DNA of 64,000 bases, taken from assembly GCA_964636665.1 (NCBI GenBank), contig CAZWVT010000001.1, positions 1-64,000 of the forward strand. The letters are read 5' to 3'. The translations under genes were made by a program, and so were the position numbers. The stretch comes from JAAYLC01 sp964636665. Lineage in GTDB: Bacteria; Bacteroidota; Bacteroidia; Flavobacteriales; Flavobacteriaceae. How positions within the stretch are numbered: position 1 is the first letter of the stretch; the number at the start of each line of letters is the position of its first letter. The notes beneath the pieces are model-generated. The model had not been told where the DNA came from. It worked only from the letters and a program-made list of their open reading frames with translations, and did not search any database. This document shows positions 35,196 through 44,428 of this stretch, piece after piece.

Positions 35196-35969
35196 CTAAT
35201 TCAGATAGTAAATATACCCGAAATTAATCCCAAACAACCAATCATTTGATTTGTTCTCGGGGACTTCTATGGTTTTGTTATTTTCAAAACTGGGATTAAG
35301 ACCGTCCACCCAATCACTAAAATAATATTGCCATCTGAGCATCAACATCAAATCACTTTCCTGATTCAGTTTATATCGTGTTCCAATAGTTCCTACAATT
35401 GCAAATGTGGTAGAACTTCCGGTTTTAAAAGCGTTATAATATTTAACAGGAGTAGTTTGCGGTGTATTGATTCGTCCCAAATCTGACGTTACTTTTGGAC
35501 TGTAAAATACAGCATTTAAACCTATCCCTATAAAAGGATCAAGCACATAAGAACCATACGAAAATGAATAAATATCTCTGGGATGATATTCCAAATGCGA
35601 GCCAAATTCAAATACAGTTGTAGAACCATGCATCGCTCTTAATTGTTCTGCACCTTCTGATGTTCTTTCAGGAGCTACCCATTCTCCATAATGTTTTAAA
35701 TTGGTACTGTGAAGGGAAAACTCATTTCTAACCATAAAATGAAGGTTAAAATCAGTTTTTCTTCCATAAGAAAAATTCAAATAGTGAACAATACCTCCTC
35801 CTATTCCGGTATTTCCGATGTTGGTTTCAAAGTTATTTCTTTGTCCATAATCTGAGTACATTGCCACAGGACCTATAAAACCCCCAATTTCATGGAATAT
35901 CTGACTATGAGCATCTCGCACACTTAATATAGTGAAGAGTACCGTTACAAAAAGTATTTTTGCCTTCAT
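35196..35969 (-). CDS. Conserved flavobacterial outer-membrane beta-barrel-like protein (THC0290_0291-type)
   Basis: 257 residues with a signal peptide (MKAKILFVTVLFTILSVRDAHS). Seen: an N-terminal IFHEIGGFIGPVAMYSDYGQRNNFET, which I recognise from a conserved but uncharacterised flavobacterial family, alternating aromatic/polar beta-strand patterns throughout, and a terminal aromatic strand (WLFGINFGYIYYLN), as in outer-membrane barrels. No activity can be assigned. A TATATTTG -7 element lies upstream at 35999-36006. Confidence 0.72.
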   Translation of the reverse strand: MKAKILFVTVLFTILSVRDAHSQIFHEIGGFIGPVAMYSDYGQRNNFETNIGNTGIGGGIVHYLNFSYGRKTDFNLHFMVRNEFSLHSTNLKHYGEWVAPERTSEGAEQLRAMHGSTTVFEFGSHLEYHPRDIYSFSYGSYVLDPFIGIGLNAVFYSPKVTSDLGRINTPQTTPVKYYNAFKTGSSTTFAIVGTIGTRYKLNQESDLMLMLRWQYYFSDWVDGLNPSFENNKTIEVPENKSNDWLFGINFGYIYYLN

Positions 35970-36306
35970 TTATAATTTTGGTTTGGGTAGAGACGGTACA
36001 AATATATAAAAACAACTTCGGTGTTAAAATAAAATAGAAGATTTTATTATTGAATATAAAAAATTAGTCAAAATTCATTGCAACTTATTTATTTTTATCG
36101 ATACTTCGCTTTTAAAAAACAAATGAATAATAAATCACAATGGTTAAATCTTTTTCTTTACAATTACAAAACTTTTGAATGTGTACTTGTTTGTTTTTGA
36201 ATTCAATTTTTCTATAAAACCACATTTTAGATATTGAAAGACGTTTTTTTTAATTAGTCTGCATAATAAAGTTTATTTTAGCATGTTTAATCAGCAAAAT
36301 ATATTT
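35970..36306. other. Divergent intergenic region, no gene seen
   Basis: An AT-rich region between the outer-membrane protein gene (minus) and porZ (plus). It holds the minus-strand -7 element TATATTTG at 35999-36006 and a weak plus-strand candidate TATTTTAG at 36274-36281. A 25-codon ATG frame from 36123 is not convincing as a gene. Confidence 0.6.
35999..36006 (-). promoter_or_regulatory. Predicted -7 element (TATATTTG) of the 35196-35969 gene
   Basis: The minus strand reads TATATTTG, 29 bases before the ATG at 35969. Confidence 0.55.
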
Positions 36307-38613
36307 ATGAATCGTCGGGCTCTTTCCATCGTTGTTTTTTTTGTTTCTTTTGTGATGTCCGCACAAGAATTTCAAAGACAATGGATTGGACATTTTTCTT
36401 ATGCCAATATTAAAGACATTGTTCGCTCCGAAAACAATTTATATGTCGCTGCGGAAAACGCAGTATTCAAATACGACATAGCTTCACAAGCAATTGAAAC
36501 CTACACAACTATCGATGGTTTGTCCGGAGAATTTATTTCTGTTATCCATTATAGCGAACAAAATAATGTGATTATAGTTGGATATAAAAACGGACTCATT
36601 AATCTCATCAGCAAAGAAGACGGAGAAATTAAGGTAAGGCAAATTGTGGATATTGTTGAAAAACAAACCATCGCTCCTGATAAAAAAACGATTAATCACT
36701 TCTACGAACACGACAATAAACTATATATTTCCACTGATTTCGGCATCACTGTTTTTGATTTAAACCGATTGGAATTTGGAGATACCTATTTTATAGGTCA
36801 AGGCGGTTCGGAATCAAGAATTTCACAAACCACTGTTTCCAATTCATATATTTACGCAAGTAGCCCGGACTGGGGAATAAGACGCGGACGTATCGATGAC
36901 AGAAATCTAATTGATTTTAACAATTGGGATTTAGTAACCAGTGGAAATTTTCTTGGTATAGAAAAGCTGGGAGATGACTTGTACGTTGCTTCTTTGGATA
37001 ATAACGTTTCAAGATTGAACAACAACGGGTCATTATTAACAGTTCGAAATTTTCAAAGTCCGATTAAACAATTTAGAAATCAGGATGAAGCTTTAATTAT
37101 TACCACTACTTCCGGCATCTATGCTTATGCAAATGGATTTAATCTGATTCAGGAATTGACAAGTGCAAACGGTCAGAGTTTAGAATTAGATTCGGGAATA
37201 GCATTTGACAATAATTTTTATTTAGGAACCATAGAAGACGGATTGTTAATTGCAACTTTTGGCAATCAATCGGCAACTCAAATTTTGCCCAACGGTCCTA
37301 TTCGCAATCGTCCTTTCGGTCTTGATACAACTGCAGGACAGCTTTGGGTAGTATTTGGGGAAACTACAATTCACTTTAACCCCTATCCGTTGACAAGGTA
37401 TGGAGTGAGTCAACTTAAGGATTCTGTGTGGAATAATATTTCATACGAATCCCTGAGCCGAGCTGTAGGCGGAAAAGAACCGACAAATCTTATGAAAGCT
37501 ACGATTAATCCAAACAATCCCGAGGAAGTTTATATGAGTTCTTTTCAAAAAGGACTTCTCAAATTGGAAAATGGAGAACCAACAATTCTTTATGATGAAA
37601 CTAACAGTCCTTTGGAACGGATAAATCTCGGAGCGGACGCCGGAATTCGAATTTACGGCTCAGCATTTGACAGAGATGGAAATTTATGGTTTGTTCAGAG
37701 CAGAACCGACAAAGGTTTGATACGACTTTCACCCGAAGGTCAATTTAGAAAAGTTGATTTATCTAATTTTATAGCAGACCCCGCCAGCGAAATAGCATTG
37801 ACAAAACTTGTAATTTCCCGAGAAGGATATGTGTTTTTTGGTTCTTATGGAAACGGATTGTTCGGATATGATCCGAATAGGCAAATTATCAATAAAATTG
37901 GAGAAAATCAAGGCAATGGGAATTTACCTTCCCATAACGTACGAGCCCTTGCTGTTGATATGCAAAACAGATTGTGGGTAGGAACACTCCGAGGACTGAG
38001 ATTGATACACAGTCCTGCTGCATTTTTTGATGGAGGTCTTCGCGATTCACAACCGATTATTATTATGGAAAACGGCGTCCCTCAGGAATTGATGTATCAA
38101 CAATCGATAACGGCAATTGAAGTTGACGGCTCAAACAATAAATGGATAGCTACAGCAAGTTCTGGTGTTTTTTATGTAACCCCTAACGGACAAGAAACCT
38201 TACTGCGGTTTAACAAAGACAACTCTCCTTTACCTTCCAACAATGTTCAGGATGTTGCTATCGATCCGGAAACCGGAATGGTTTATTTTGCAACTACCCA
38301 AGGATTGGTAGCTTACAAAGGAACAGCTACCGCTCCTCGAAATACTTTAGAACGCCTCCGTGCATTTCCCAATCCTGTGCGACCGGGATTCCAAGGATTT
38401 GTAACCATCGACGGACTTACTTCTCAAGCCAATGTGAAAATCACCGACGTGGCAGGAAATTTAGTTTATGAAACCACTTCACAAGGGGGAAGTATTCAAT
38501 GGGATACTACAGCTTTTGGAAAATACAAAGTCCGTTCGGGAGTCTATTTTATTATGGTTGCCACAGAAGATAATCAAGAAACCAAAGTAGCCAAAGTGAT
38601 GATTATAAGGTAA
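36307..38613 (+). CDS. porZ: PorZ-like T9SS component with beta-propellers and sorting domain
   Basis: 768 residues from the ATG at 36307 (MNRRALSIVVFF...MSAQ signal peptide); an ATG eight codons earlier (36283) is possible but sits next to the candidate -7 element. Seen: the N-terminal PorZ propeller domain (WIGHFSYANIKDIVRSENNLYVAAENAVFKYD split over about 20-55), repeated propeller blades with LWVG/LWFV motifs (two-component-regulator-propeller type, about 340-660) and a T9SS C-terminal domain (AFPNPVRPG to MIIR). PorZ in Porphyromonas works with PorU, PorV and PorQ in attaching T9SS cargo to the surface. The stop overlaps recO (TAATG). Confidence 0.85.
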   Translation: MNRRALSIVVFFVSFVMSAQEFQRQWIGHFSYANIKDIVRSENNLYVAAENAVFKYDIASQAIETYTTIDGLSGEFISVIHYSEQNNVIIVGYKNGLINLISKEDGEIKVRQIVDIVEKQTIAPDKKTINHFYEHDNKLYISTDFGITVFDLNRLEFGDTYFIGQGGSESRISQTTVSNSYIYASSPDWGIRRGRIDDRNLIDFNNWDLVTSGNFLGIEKLGDDLYVASLDNNVSRLNNNGSLLTVRNFQSPIKQFRNQDEALIITTTSGIYAYANGFNLIQELTSANGQSLELDSGIAFDNNFYLGTIEDGLLIATFGNQSATQILPNGPIRNRPFGLDTTAGQLWVVFGETTIHFNPYPLTRYGVSQLKDSVWNNISYESLSRAVGGKEPTNLMKATINPNNPEEVYMSSFQKGLLKLENGEPTILYDETNSPLERINLGADAGIRIYGSAFDRDGNLWFVQSRTDKGLIRLSPEGQFRKVDLSNFIADPASEIALTKLVISREGYVFFGSYGNGLFGYDPNRQIINKIGENQGNGNLPSHNVRALAVDMQNRLWVGTLRGLRLIHSPAAFFDGGLRDSQPIIIMENGVPQELMYQQSITAIEVDGSNNKWIATASSGVFYVTPNGQETLLRFNKDNSPLPSNNVQDVAIDPETGMVYFATTQGLVAYKGTATAPRNTLERLRAFPNPVRPGFQGFVTIDGLTSQANVKITDVAGNLVYETTSQGGSIQWDTTAFGKYKVRSGVYFIMVATEDNQETKVAKVMIIR

Positions 38614-39332
38614 TGGTTATCAAAACAAAAGCACTTGTAATCAGTTCTATAAAATATGGTGAAGCCGATTTAATTGTCACTTGTTTTACAGAAGTAGCCG
38701 GGATAAAATCCTATATGCTGAAAAACATTCTCAAAACAAAACGACGGACATTTTCACCCGCTTTATTTCAACCTTTGTCACAGTTGTATGTTGTAGCGAA
38801 TCATAAGGAAAAAGGTAATTTAGAATATTTAAAGGAAGTTAAAACTCATTATTTATACAGAACGCTCCACACCAATGTTCTTAAATCAAGTGTCGCCGTG
38901 TTTATATCAGAAATTTTAAAGAGTTCGATTAAAGAAGAACAAGCAAATCCCGAGCTTTTTGAATTCCTTTCCAATTCTTTTTATTGGATTGACAACAGCG
39001 ATTCTTTTGCAAATTTCCATATTGCTTTTATGTTGAACCTCAGTTCATTCTTAGGATTTTATCCAGAGGTTACACATCGTGATTTTCCGTTTTTTAATAT
39101 CGCCGAAGGAATTTTTCAAAATTACAAATCAGACATCTATACCATTGAAGGCGAAGTTGTTGGTCACTTAAAACAATTTTTAAGTAAGAATTATGAAGAA
39201 AGTTCGTCAATCCACCTCTCTAAAAATCAACGAAAACAATTGTTAGAACTCCTGATTTCTTATTATCAACTACATATTAGCGGATTTCAGAAACCGCGTT
39301 CTCTTGCTATTTTAAATCAACTTTTTAATTAA
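38613..39332 (+). CDS. recO: DNA repair protein RecO
   Basis: 239 residues. It loads RecA in the RecFOR gap-repair pathway. Seen: the N-terminal OB-fold (KTKALVISSIKYGEADLIVTCFTE), YMLKNILKTKRRTFSPALFQPLSQL, and a helical C-terminal half ending FQKPRSLAILNQLF. The zinc-binding cysteines of some RecO proteins are absent, as is usual in Bacteroidota. The start codon overlaps the porZ stop by one base, so translation is probably coupled. Confidence 0.93.
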   Translation: MVIKTKALVISSIKYGEADLIVTCFTEVAGIKSYMLKNILKTKRRTFSPALFQPLSQLYVVANHKEKGNLEYLKEVKTHYLYRTLHTNVLKSSVAVFISEILKSSIKEEQANPELFEFLSNSFYWIDNSDSFANFHIAFMLNLSSFLGFYPEVTHRDFPFFNIAEGIFQNYKSDIYTIEGEVVGHLKQFLSKNYEESSSIHLSKNQRKQLLELLISYYQLHISGFQKPRSLAILNQLFN

Positions 39333-39562
39333 AACAAGGCAACTCTCCGAAGAAATAGATTGTAGATGAGACCAACTGTTGCATTCTTATTTTTATAATT
39401 CATAAAAGCAACTTAAAACAACTATTATTTTCATAGATTTTATAAAAAGAATGATATCTGTTGAAGTTTTTTTTTATTTTCGCAAGGTTTCGTAGCTGCA
39501 AGCAATATTAGATTATACCTTATTATTGTTGGAAATCAGCCCTAACGCTAAACCATATAATC

Positions 39563-41602
39563 ATGGAAGTAATTTTTCATCAACTTATCGAAGAATTTCA
39601 ATTGCCTTTTCACAATCCGGTATTGATTTTTTCTCTCGTTTTAGCAATTATTCTTTTAGCACCTTTACTCCTCCAACGAATTAAAATTCCGGGAATTATC
39701 GGTTTGATAATCTCAGGAATCATCATTGGTCCGTATGGCTTCAACATCCTCGAACAGAATGAATTTGTCGATATTTTCTCTACCATCGGATTGCTTTATA
39801 TTATGTTTATCGCCGGTCTGGAACTCGATTTGAATCAGTTTAAAGCGCATAGAAACAAAAGCATCGTTTTCGGAATTTACACCTTTATTATTCCCTTAGG
39901 CATCGGTTTCCCGCTGTGTTATTATGTTTTGAGCATGTGGGATTCCAATTTTGACTTTGCTGCAAGTTTGTTGGTCGCAAGTATGTTTGCCACGCATACT
40001 TTGTTAACTTATCCGCTGGTGAGCAGGCTCGGCATTTCAAAAGATAAAGCCGTTGCAATAACTGTGGGAGGTACCATTTTAACGGATACTGCGGTTTTAA
40101 TATTATTGGCAATCATTCTTGGCTCTCAATCAGGCGGATTGACACAGGAATTCTGGATCAGGCTGATAATTTCATTTATTCTGTACTCCTTAGTCATGTT
40201 TTTGCTCGTTCCCCGGATTGCAAAATGGTTTTTCAGAAAATTGGAAAGTGAAAAACATTCGCACTACATCTTCGTGTTATCCATTGTGTTTTTCTCAGCT
40301 TTTTTAGCAGAAATTGCCGGCTTGGAATCGATTATCGGAGCATTTGCCGCAGGATTGGCACTTAACAAACTTATCCCGAGTTCATCGGCATTAATGAACC
40401 GAATTGAATTTATAGGAAATTCGTTATTTATTCCATTTTTCCTCATCAGTGTCGGGATGCTGGTGGATGTCAGCGTTATTTTTACCGGATGGACAGCACT
40501 CGTTATTGCAGGAGTTCTTACCGTGGCAGCACTCTTAGGAAAATGGCTGGCTGCTTTATTGACGCAGCTCACTTTTAAATTTACATACAATCAGCGAAAT
40601 TTGATTTTTGGTTTGAGTGCGGCTCACGCAGCAGCAACATTGGCAGTAATTAAAGTCGGTTTTGACGCAGGAATTGTAGATGAAAATATTCTGAATGCAA
40701 CGGTTATTATTATTCTGGTTTCTTGTCTTATTGCTTCATTTGTAACGTCGGGAGCTGCCAAAGGCGTTGTTAGAGATTCAGAAGAATATGATGTTTATGA
40801 ATTAAATGCAGGCGGTAAAGAAGAGCAAATTTTAATTCCAATTGCAAATCTTGTTAATATCGAAAAAGTATTGGATTTTGCTGTTCTTATTAAAGATAAA
40901 CGCTCCTCAAATCCGCTTTCATTATTGACGGTGGTTCCAAATACCGATGAAGCGGAAAAAACCATTGTCAAAGCAAAAAACGAATTGGAAAAATTTGTTG
41001 CAGAAACCACCGCATCCGATACAAATGTGTCAGTTTCAGCCTCGATTGATCACAATGCCGCAAGTGGAATCTCCAGAAGTGCCAGAGAAATTATGGCAGA
41101 TATTATTCTTCTGGGATGGCCTCAAAAAACAGGTTTTTTAGACAAAATCATTGGGAATAAGATGGAAAGCATCTTGAATAACACCAATAAAACTTTGTTT
41201 ATCGGAGATTTTAAAATTCCCCTCGGCAATCATAAAAAAATATTTCTAATTGTTCCTGTGAACGCCGAATTAGAAGAAGGCTTCGATTTATGGGTGAATA
41301 AAATGATTAAATTATCCATAGAACTTTCAATCCCATTGACGTTGAATAGTACTCAAGAAACGTACGATGCCATAAAAGAATTTGCTTCCAAAAACAAACT
41401 CGGATTGTCTGTGGACTTTAATGAATTTGTCGATTGGGATGATTTCCTGATTCTTTCTCGAAAAATCACAGATACGGATTTTATAATTATGGTTTCAGCA
41501 CGAGAGGAATATGTTTCACACAATCATCATTTGGACAAACTTCCTTCTAAATTGGAAAGACACTTTGAGCAAAATTCTAAGATTATCATCTATCCGCAAT
41601 AA
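39563..41602 (+). CDS. Cation:proton antiporter (CPA2/KefB-type) with C-terminal USP-like domain
   Basis: 679 residues. Seen: twelve or thirteen hydrophobic segments to about residue 395 with GIIGLIISGIIIGPYGFNIL, the FIAGLELDL motif and GGTILTDTAVLILL (conserved Asp of the ion site), and GLESIIGAFAAGLALN. The cytoplasmic remainder (about 410-679) looks like two universal-stress-protein-type segments and replaces the TrkA-N domain of KefB/C. It would exchange Na+ or K+ for H+; the ion is unknown. Confidence 0.9.
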   Translation: MEVIFHQLIEEFQLPFHNPVLIFSLVLAIILLAPLLLQRIKIPGIIGLIISGIIIGPYGFNILEQNEFVDIFSTIGLLYIMFIAGLELDLNQFKAHRNKSIVFGIYTFIIPLGIGFPLCYYVLSMWDSNFDFAASLLVASMFATHTLLTYPLVSRLGISKDKAVAITVGGTILTDTAVLILLAIILGSQSGGLTQEFWIRLIISFILYSLVMFLLVPRIAKWFFRKLESEKHSHYIFVLSIVFFSAFLAEIAGLESIIGAFAAGLALNKLIPSSSALMNRIEFIGNSLFIPFFLISVGMLVDVSVIFTGWTALVIAGVLTVAALLGKWLAALLTQLTFKFTYNQRNLIFGLSAAHAAATLAVIKVGFDAGIVDENILNATVIIILVSCLIASFVTSGAAKGVVRDSEEYDVYELNAGGKEEQILIPIANLVNIEKVLDFAVLIKDKRSSNPLSLLTVVPNTDEAEKTIVKAKNELEKFVAETTASDTNVSVSASIDHNAASGISRSAREIMADIILLGWPQKTGFLDKIIGNKMESILNNTNKTLFIGDFKIPLGNHKKIFLIVPVNAELEEGFDLWVNKMIKLSIELSIPLTLNSTQETYDAIKEFASKNKLGLSVDFNEFVDWDDFLILSRKITDTDFIIMVSAREEYVSHNHHLDKLPSKLERHFEQNSKIIIYPQ

Positions 41603-41618
41603 GATAAAAGAACAGTTC

Positions 41619-42074
41619 TTATTCGGAAACTGTTTTGCTTGCTTTTAAAGTAGCCAATTCTTTATCGCCTTGGAAAAGCGTTAAAATTCCATCTCTTATA
41701 TTATAATGAGTTGTTTTGTCAAAGACAGCAAAGAAGTCATTTTCGTTAAATGTAGTCATCAAACAAGCCATTTTGGTAGCGCCTATTGGTGAAAAATCAA
41801 TTTTATCCGGTTGTGTCAAACTGTATGTTCCAAAAAAATTATTGCATCCTCCAAAACCGACAATCCTATTTTCCGTTTCCTGAAGTTCAAAACCGATGGG
41901 GCGCGGATCGTCCGGATGACTTATTGTTTTTCCTTCAAGGGTTTGCAATAGCCAAAAAGATCCTTCAAGCGAATGATTGGAATCCGAACCATTTTTGGCA
42001 GCTCCGCAAGACATAAATATAACCGGAATAACAATAAAAAAATAATATTTGATTGAGGTAAAATACAAATTCAT
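41619..42074 (-). CDS. META-domain (HslJ-like) lipoprotein
   Basis: 151 residues from the ATG at 42074, giving a signal peptide with lipobox (VIFMSC, Cys23); the frame is open further but without a sensible signal. Seen: the META domain (about 35-145) with GSFWLLQTLEGK, FGGCNNFFGTYSL and TKMACLM, the standard GCN and MAC motifs. HslJ-type proteins are linked to heat shock and novobiocin resistance in E. coli; role here unknown. It converges with the antiporter gene. Confidence 0.88.
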   Translation of the reverse strand: MNLYFTSIKYYFFIVIPVIFMSCGAAKNGSDSNHSLEGSFWLLQTLEGKTISHPDDPRPIGFELQETENRIVGFGGCNNFFGTYSLTQPDKIDFSPIGATKMACLMTTFNENDFFAVFDKTTHYNIRDGILTLFQGDKELATLKASKTVSE

Positions 42075-42244
42075 GAGCGTGATTTTTAGGATATCAAACA
42101 TATAAAAACGGGACGACATAATGTTTTGTATTGGGTAAATAAAATTTCAGGTTATTGATTCAAAAAAAATCATTCCAATAAAAACTGATAATTAACCGAA
42201 GCTATAAGCAAACAAACCAAAAAATATTATTCTAAAAATTTGAC

Positions 42245-42274
42245 AAAAAAAAACACCATCCCTTTTGAGGGGAT
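42245..42274 (-). terminator. Minus-strand terminator downstream of the 50-codon ORF
   Basis: On the minus strand, ATCCC (42274-42270) pairs with GGGAT (42262-42258) around a 7-base loop, followed by GGTG and nine T (42253-42245). It lies 36 bases after the stop of the ORF at 42310-42462. The stem is short. Confidence 0.55.
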
Positions 42275-42309
42275 TATAAAATCTGTGAAGCATAATGGGG
42301 ATAACGCAT

Positions 42310-42462
42310 TCAATCCTCTTTTCGTTTTCCAAACTTTAGTTCGATAAAACTTTTAATCGGATTTTTACGAATTATCTTTTTCCACCGCCCTGCTTGCTGC
42401 TCTCTGTATTCGCGTTCTTGTTTTGCATTATGTCGCAAAGCCCACCACACACGACTTTCCAT
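42310..42462 (-). CDS. Small basic protein, 50 codons, unknown
   Basis: An ATG frame of 50 residues, MESRVWWALRHNAKQEREYR at the N-terminus and GKRKED at the C-terminus; highly charged, with three tryptophans and no hydrophobic segment, probably one or two amphipathic helices. It is followed by a T-rich terminator-like structure (42245-42274) and preceded in the same frame by a 9-codon ORF METGDKILR (42466-42495), whose TAG lies one codon before the ATG. The arrangement looks like an independent transcription unit. I do not recognise the family with certainty. Confidence 0.5.
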   Translation of the reverse strand: MESRVWWALRHNAKQEREYREQQAGRWKKIIRKNPIKSFIELKFGKRKED

Positions 42463-42778
42463 AGACTATCTTAATATTTTATCACCTGTCTCCATAACGA
42501 TGTGTTTTTAGGTTTATTTACTTCTAAAATTAACAAATAAATTTTGTTTTTCATATAATTCATCATCCCTATTAGAATAAAATTTCAATCAAGCCATAAA
42601 CGGTTTGTAATAAATTTGATTTCAAATTAAATCAAAATGAAACCCATTGATTTTCATTATAATACAAATAAATATTATATCTTGTCTCTTGCAGAAAATG
42701 CAGACTGATGTCTTGTAAAAGTATTGTATCTTCGTAGGGTTTAAATTAAACATCCTTCAAACCACGGCTAAATTCACT
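42463..42778. other. Intergenic region upstream of the YeiH-like gene
   Basis: An AT-rich stretch containing the 9-codon minus-strand ORF (42466-42495) described with the 50-codon gene and a near-consensus plus-strand -7 element TATCTTCG at 42727-42734. Nothing else recognised. Confidence 0.5.
42727..42734 (+). promoter_or_regulatory. Predicted -7 element (TATCTTCG) of the YeiH-like gene
   Basis: One base from TAnnTTTG, 44 bases before the ATG at 42779. Confidence 0.45.
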
Positions 42779-43723
42779 ATGAACCTAACTCAAAATCACA
42801 AAGAAGCGATTTCAAAAGTTTTGTTCTTTATTATAGTTGCCCTGTGTATTTTGGGATACGTAAACAGTCCGACTGCGTTGGTAGGCGGGTTTTTATTCAC
42901 TTATTTTTTAGGTCATCCTTTCCCAACGTTAAACAAAACTGTTCTCAATTGGCTTTTAAAAACTGCCATTGTCGGATTGGGCTTCAGCATGAATTTAGAA
43001 CAGGCAATCAATGCCGGTAAAGACGGTTTTTTCCTGACGCTCGGTTCCATCGTCCTCACACTTATTTTTGGTTTTCTGTTAGGCAAAATGCTTCGGATGG
43101 AATCCAAAAGCAGTCATTTAATCAGTTCGGGAACTGCTATTTGCGGCGGAAGTGCCATTGCAGCAGTTGCACCGATTATACGCGCAACGGAAAAAGATAT
43201 TTCAATTTCTCTGGGGGTGATTTTTTTATTGAATTCCATTTCATTATTGATTTTTCCCGTTATCGGAAAATGGCTGATGCTCTCGCAACAGCAATTCGGT
43301 TTGTGGAGTGCTATCGCCATTCACGACACAAGCTCTGTGGTTGGTGCGGCTCATACTTACGGAGATGAAGCCTTGAAAATTGCAACCACCGTAAAACTTG
43401 CCAGAGCTTTGTGGATTATTCCGCTCTCCTTCTTTTCTATGTTTATGTTTAAAGGCGAAGGAAAAGGAATTAAGATTCCCTATTTTATTTTTCTTTTTAT
43501 CGTTGCCATTGTCCTAAACACCTATTTACCGATTCCCGAAGCACTGAATCAGGGAATTGTTACGGTTTCTAAATCTTTATTGGTACTTACTTTATTTTTA
43601 ATCGGGGCGGGACTTTCGATTGAAAAAATAAAAGCCGCCGGTTGGAAACCGATGGCTTTGGGAATTATTTTATGGATGCTTATCTCTATCGCCGCATTAG
43701 GCGGGATTTTCTTGATAACTTAA
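42779..43723 (+). CDS. YeiH/UPF0324-family putative sulfate exporter
   Basis: 314 residues with nine or ten hydrophobic segments. Seen: the family hallmarks AIVGLGFSMNLEQA, GTAICGGSAIAAVAPIIRA and AIHDTSSVVGAAHTYGDEAL. The family is annotated as putative sulfate or sulfonate-related exporters; experimental evidence is sparse, so the substrate is inference. It converges tightly with the lipoprotein gene at 43725. Confidence 0.92.
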   Translation: MNLTQNHKEAISKVLFFIIVALCILGYVNSPTALVGGFLFTYFLGHPFPTLNKTVLNWLLKTAIVGLGFSMNLEQAINAGKDGFFLTLGSIVLTLIFGFLLGKMLRMESKSSHLISSGTAICGGSAIAAVAPIIRATEKDISISLGVIFLLNSISLLIFPVIGKWLMLSQQQFGLWSAIAIHDTSSVVGAAHTYGDEALKIATTVKLARALWIIPLSFFSMFMFKGEGKGIKIPYFIFLFIVAIVLNTYLPIPEALNQGIVTVSKSLLVLTLFLIGAGLSIEKIKAAGWKPMALGIILWMLISIAALGGIFLIT

Positions 43724-43724
43724 A

Positions 43725-44228
43725 TTATTGTTGTAGCGAAACTTGAATTGAAATTTCCCTTTGAACATCATCCTCAATCGTAATGTCATGATGATTTAAA
43801 TCAAATCCTCTCGGTTTGAAATTATTCACATCATAATCAACTCCGTCTATTTGCAACTCGTTTAAAGAAGCCCGAACCACATAATCGACAACTTCCTGAT
43901 TCAGCACTATGATATAAGTACTGTCAACTGATTGATTGTTTTGCGTAACGGTTTCAGTAACTCTAAATGCACCATCAGAAACAAGAGTGTTGTCATCGTT
44001 AAAAGTAAAATACATATCAAATGTATCTCCAATTAAGACCGTGGTGGTCTTCACTTCAAATCCGCGAACCTCCTCGATTATGGTTTCTTCAACTTTCCAC
44101 GAAGTCAAAGAATATTTTCCCAAGAGGTTGTTTTTGTTGTATTCATAAACCTCTGCAGGCTGGTCGTCTTTACTGCAACCGACCATTACGAAAAGAATCA
44201 TTATCAAATAAAGAACTGTTTTTTGCAT
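43725..44228 (-). CDS. Hypothetical lipoprotein (lipocalin-like size)
   Basis: 167 residues. Seen: signal peptide with lipobox (FVMVGC, Cys18) followed by SKDD; the rest is predicted beta-rich with LLGKYSLTSWKVEETI, FTFNDDNTLVSDG and a terminal beta pattern, reminiscent of lipocalin-like surface lipoproteins. No catalytic motif. Starts one base after the convergent YeiH-like gene ends. Confidence 0.72.
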   Translation of the reverse strand: MQKTVLYLIMILFVMVGCSKDDQPAEVYEYNKNNLLGKYSLTSWKVEETIIEEVRGFEVKTTTVLIGDTFDMYFTFNDDNTLVSDGAFRVTETVTQNNQSVDSTYIIVLNQEVVDYVVRASLNELQIDGVDYDVNNFKPRGFDLNHHDITIEDDVQREISIQVSLQQ

Positions 44229-44355
44229 ATTGAATATTTTTTAAGCTAATATATTATCAATTTATATTACCACACTACTTTTTAGCATTTTTATAAACAT
44301 TAAAACTTAACTTTAAGTTTGATTTCTATAATTATTGTATTGAAATTGATTTATT

Positions 44356-44363
44356 TATCTTTG
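44356..44363 (+). promoter_or_regulatory. Predicted -7 element (TATCTTTG) of dsbD
   Basis: An exact match, 65 bases before the chosen ATG at 44429. It covers a GTG at 44363, excluding that as a start. Confidence 0.6.
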
Positions 44364-44428
44364 TGAGTTACCAAAAAAAATGTGCATTCAAATCTAATCT
44401 TTTTGAGATTATTTACAACTCTGTTTTT

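Noticed and set aside
36123..36200. 25-codon ATG frame upstream of porZ
   Set aside because: Low complexity, no promoter close by and no sign of conservation that I can judge.
44363..44428. GTG start at 44363 extending DsbD by 22 residues
   Set aside because: The GTG lies inside the TATCTTTG -7 element, so it could not be transcribed from that promoter; the ATG at 44429 is immediately followed by a proper signal region.
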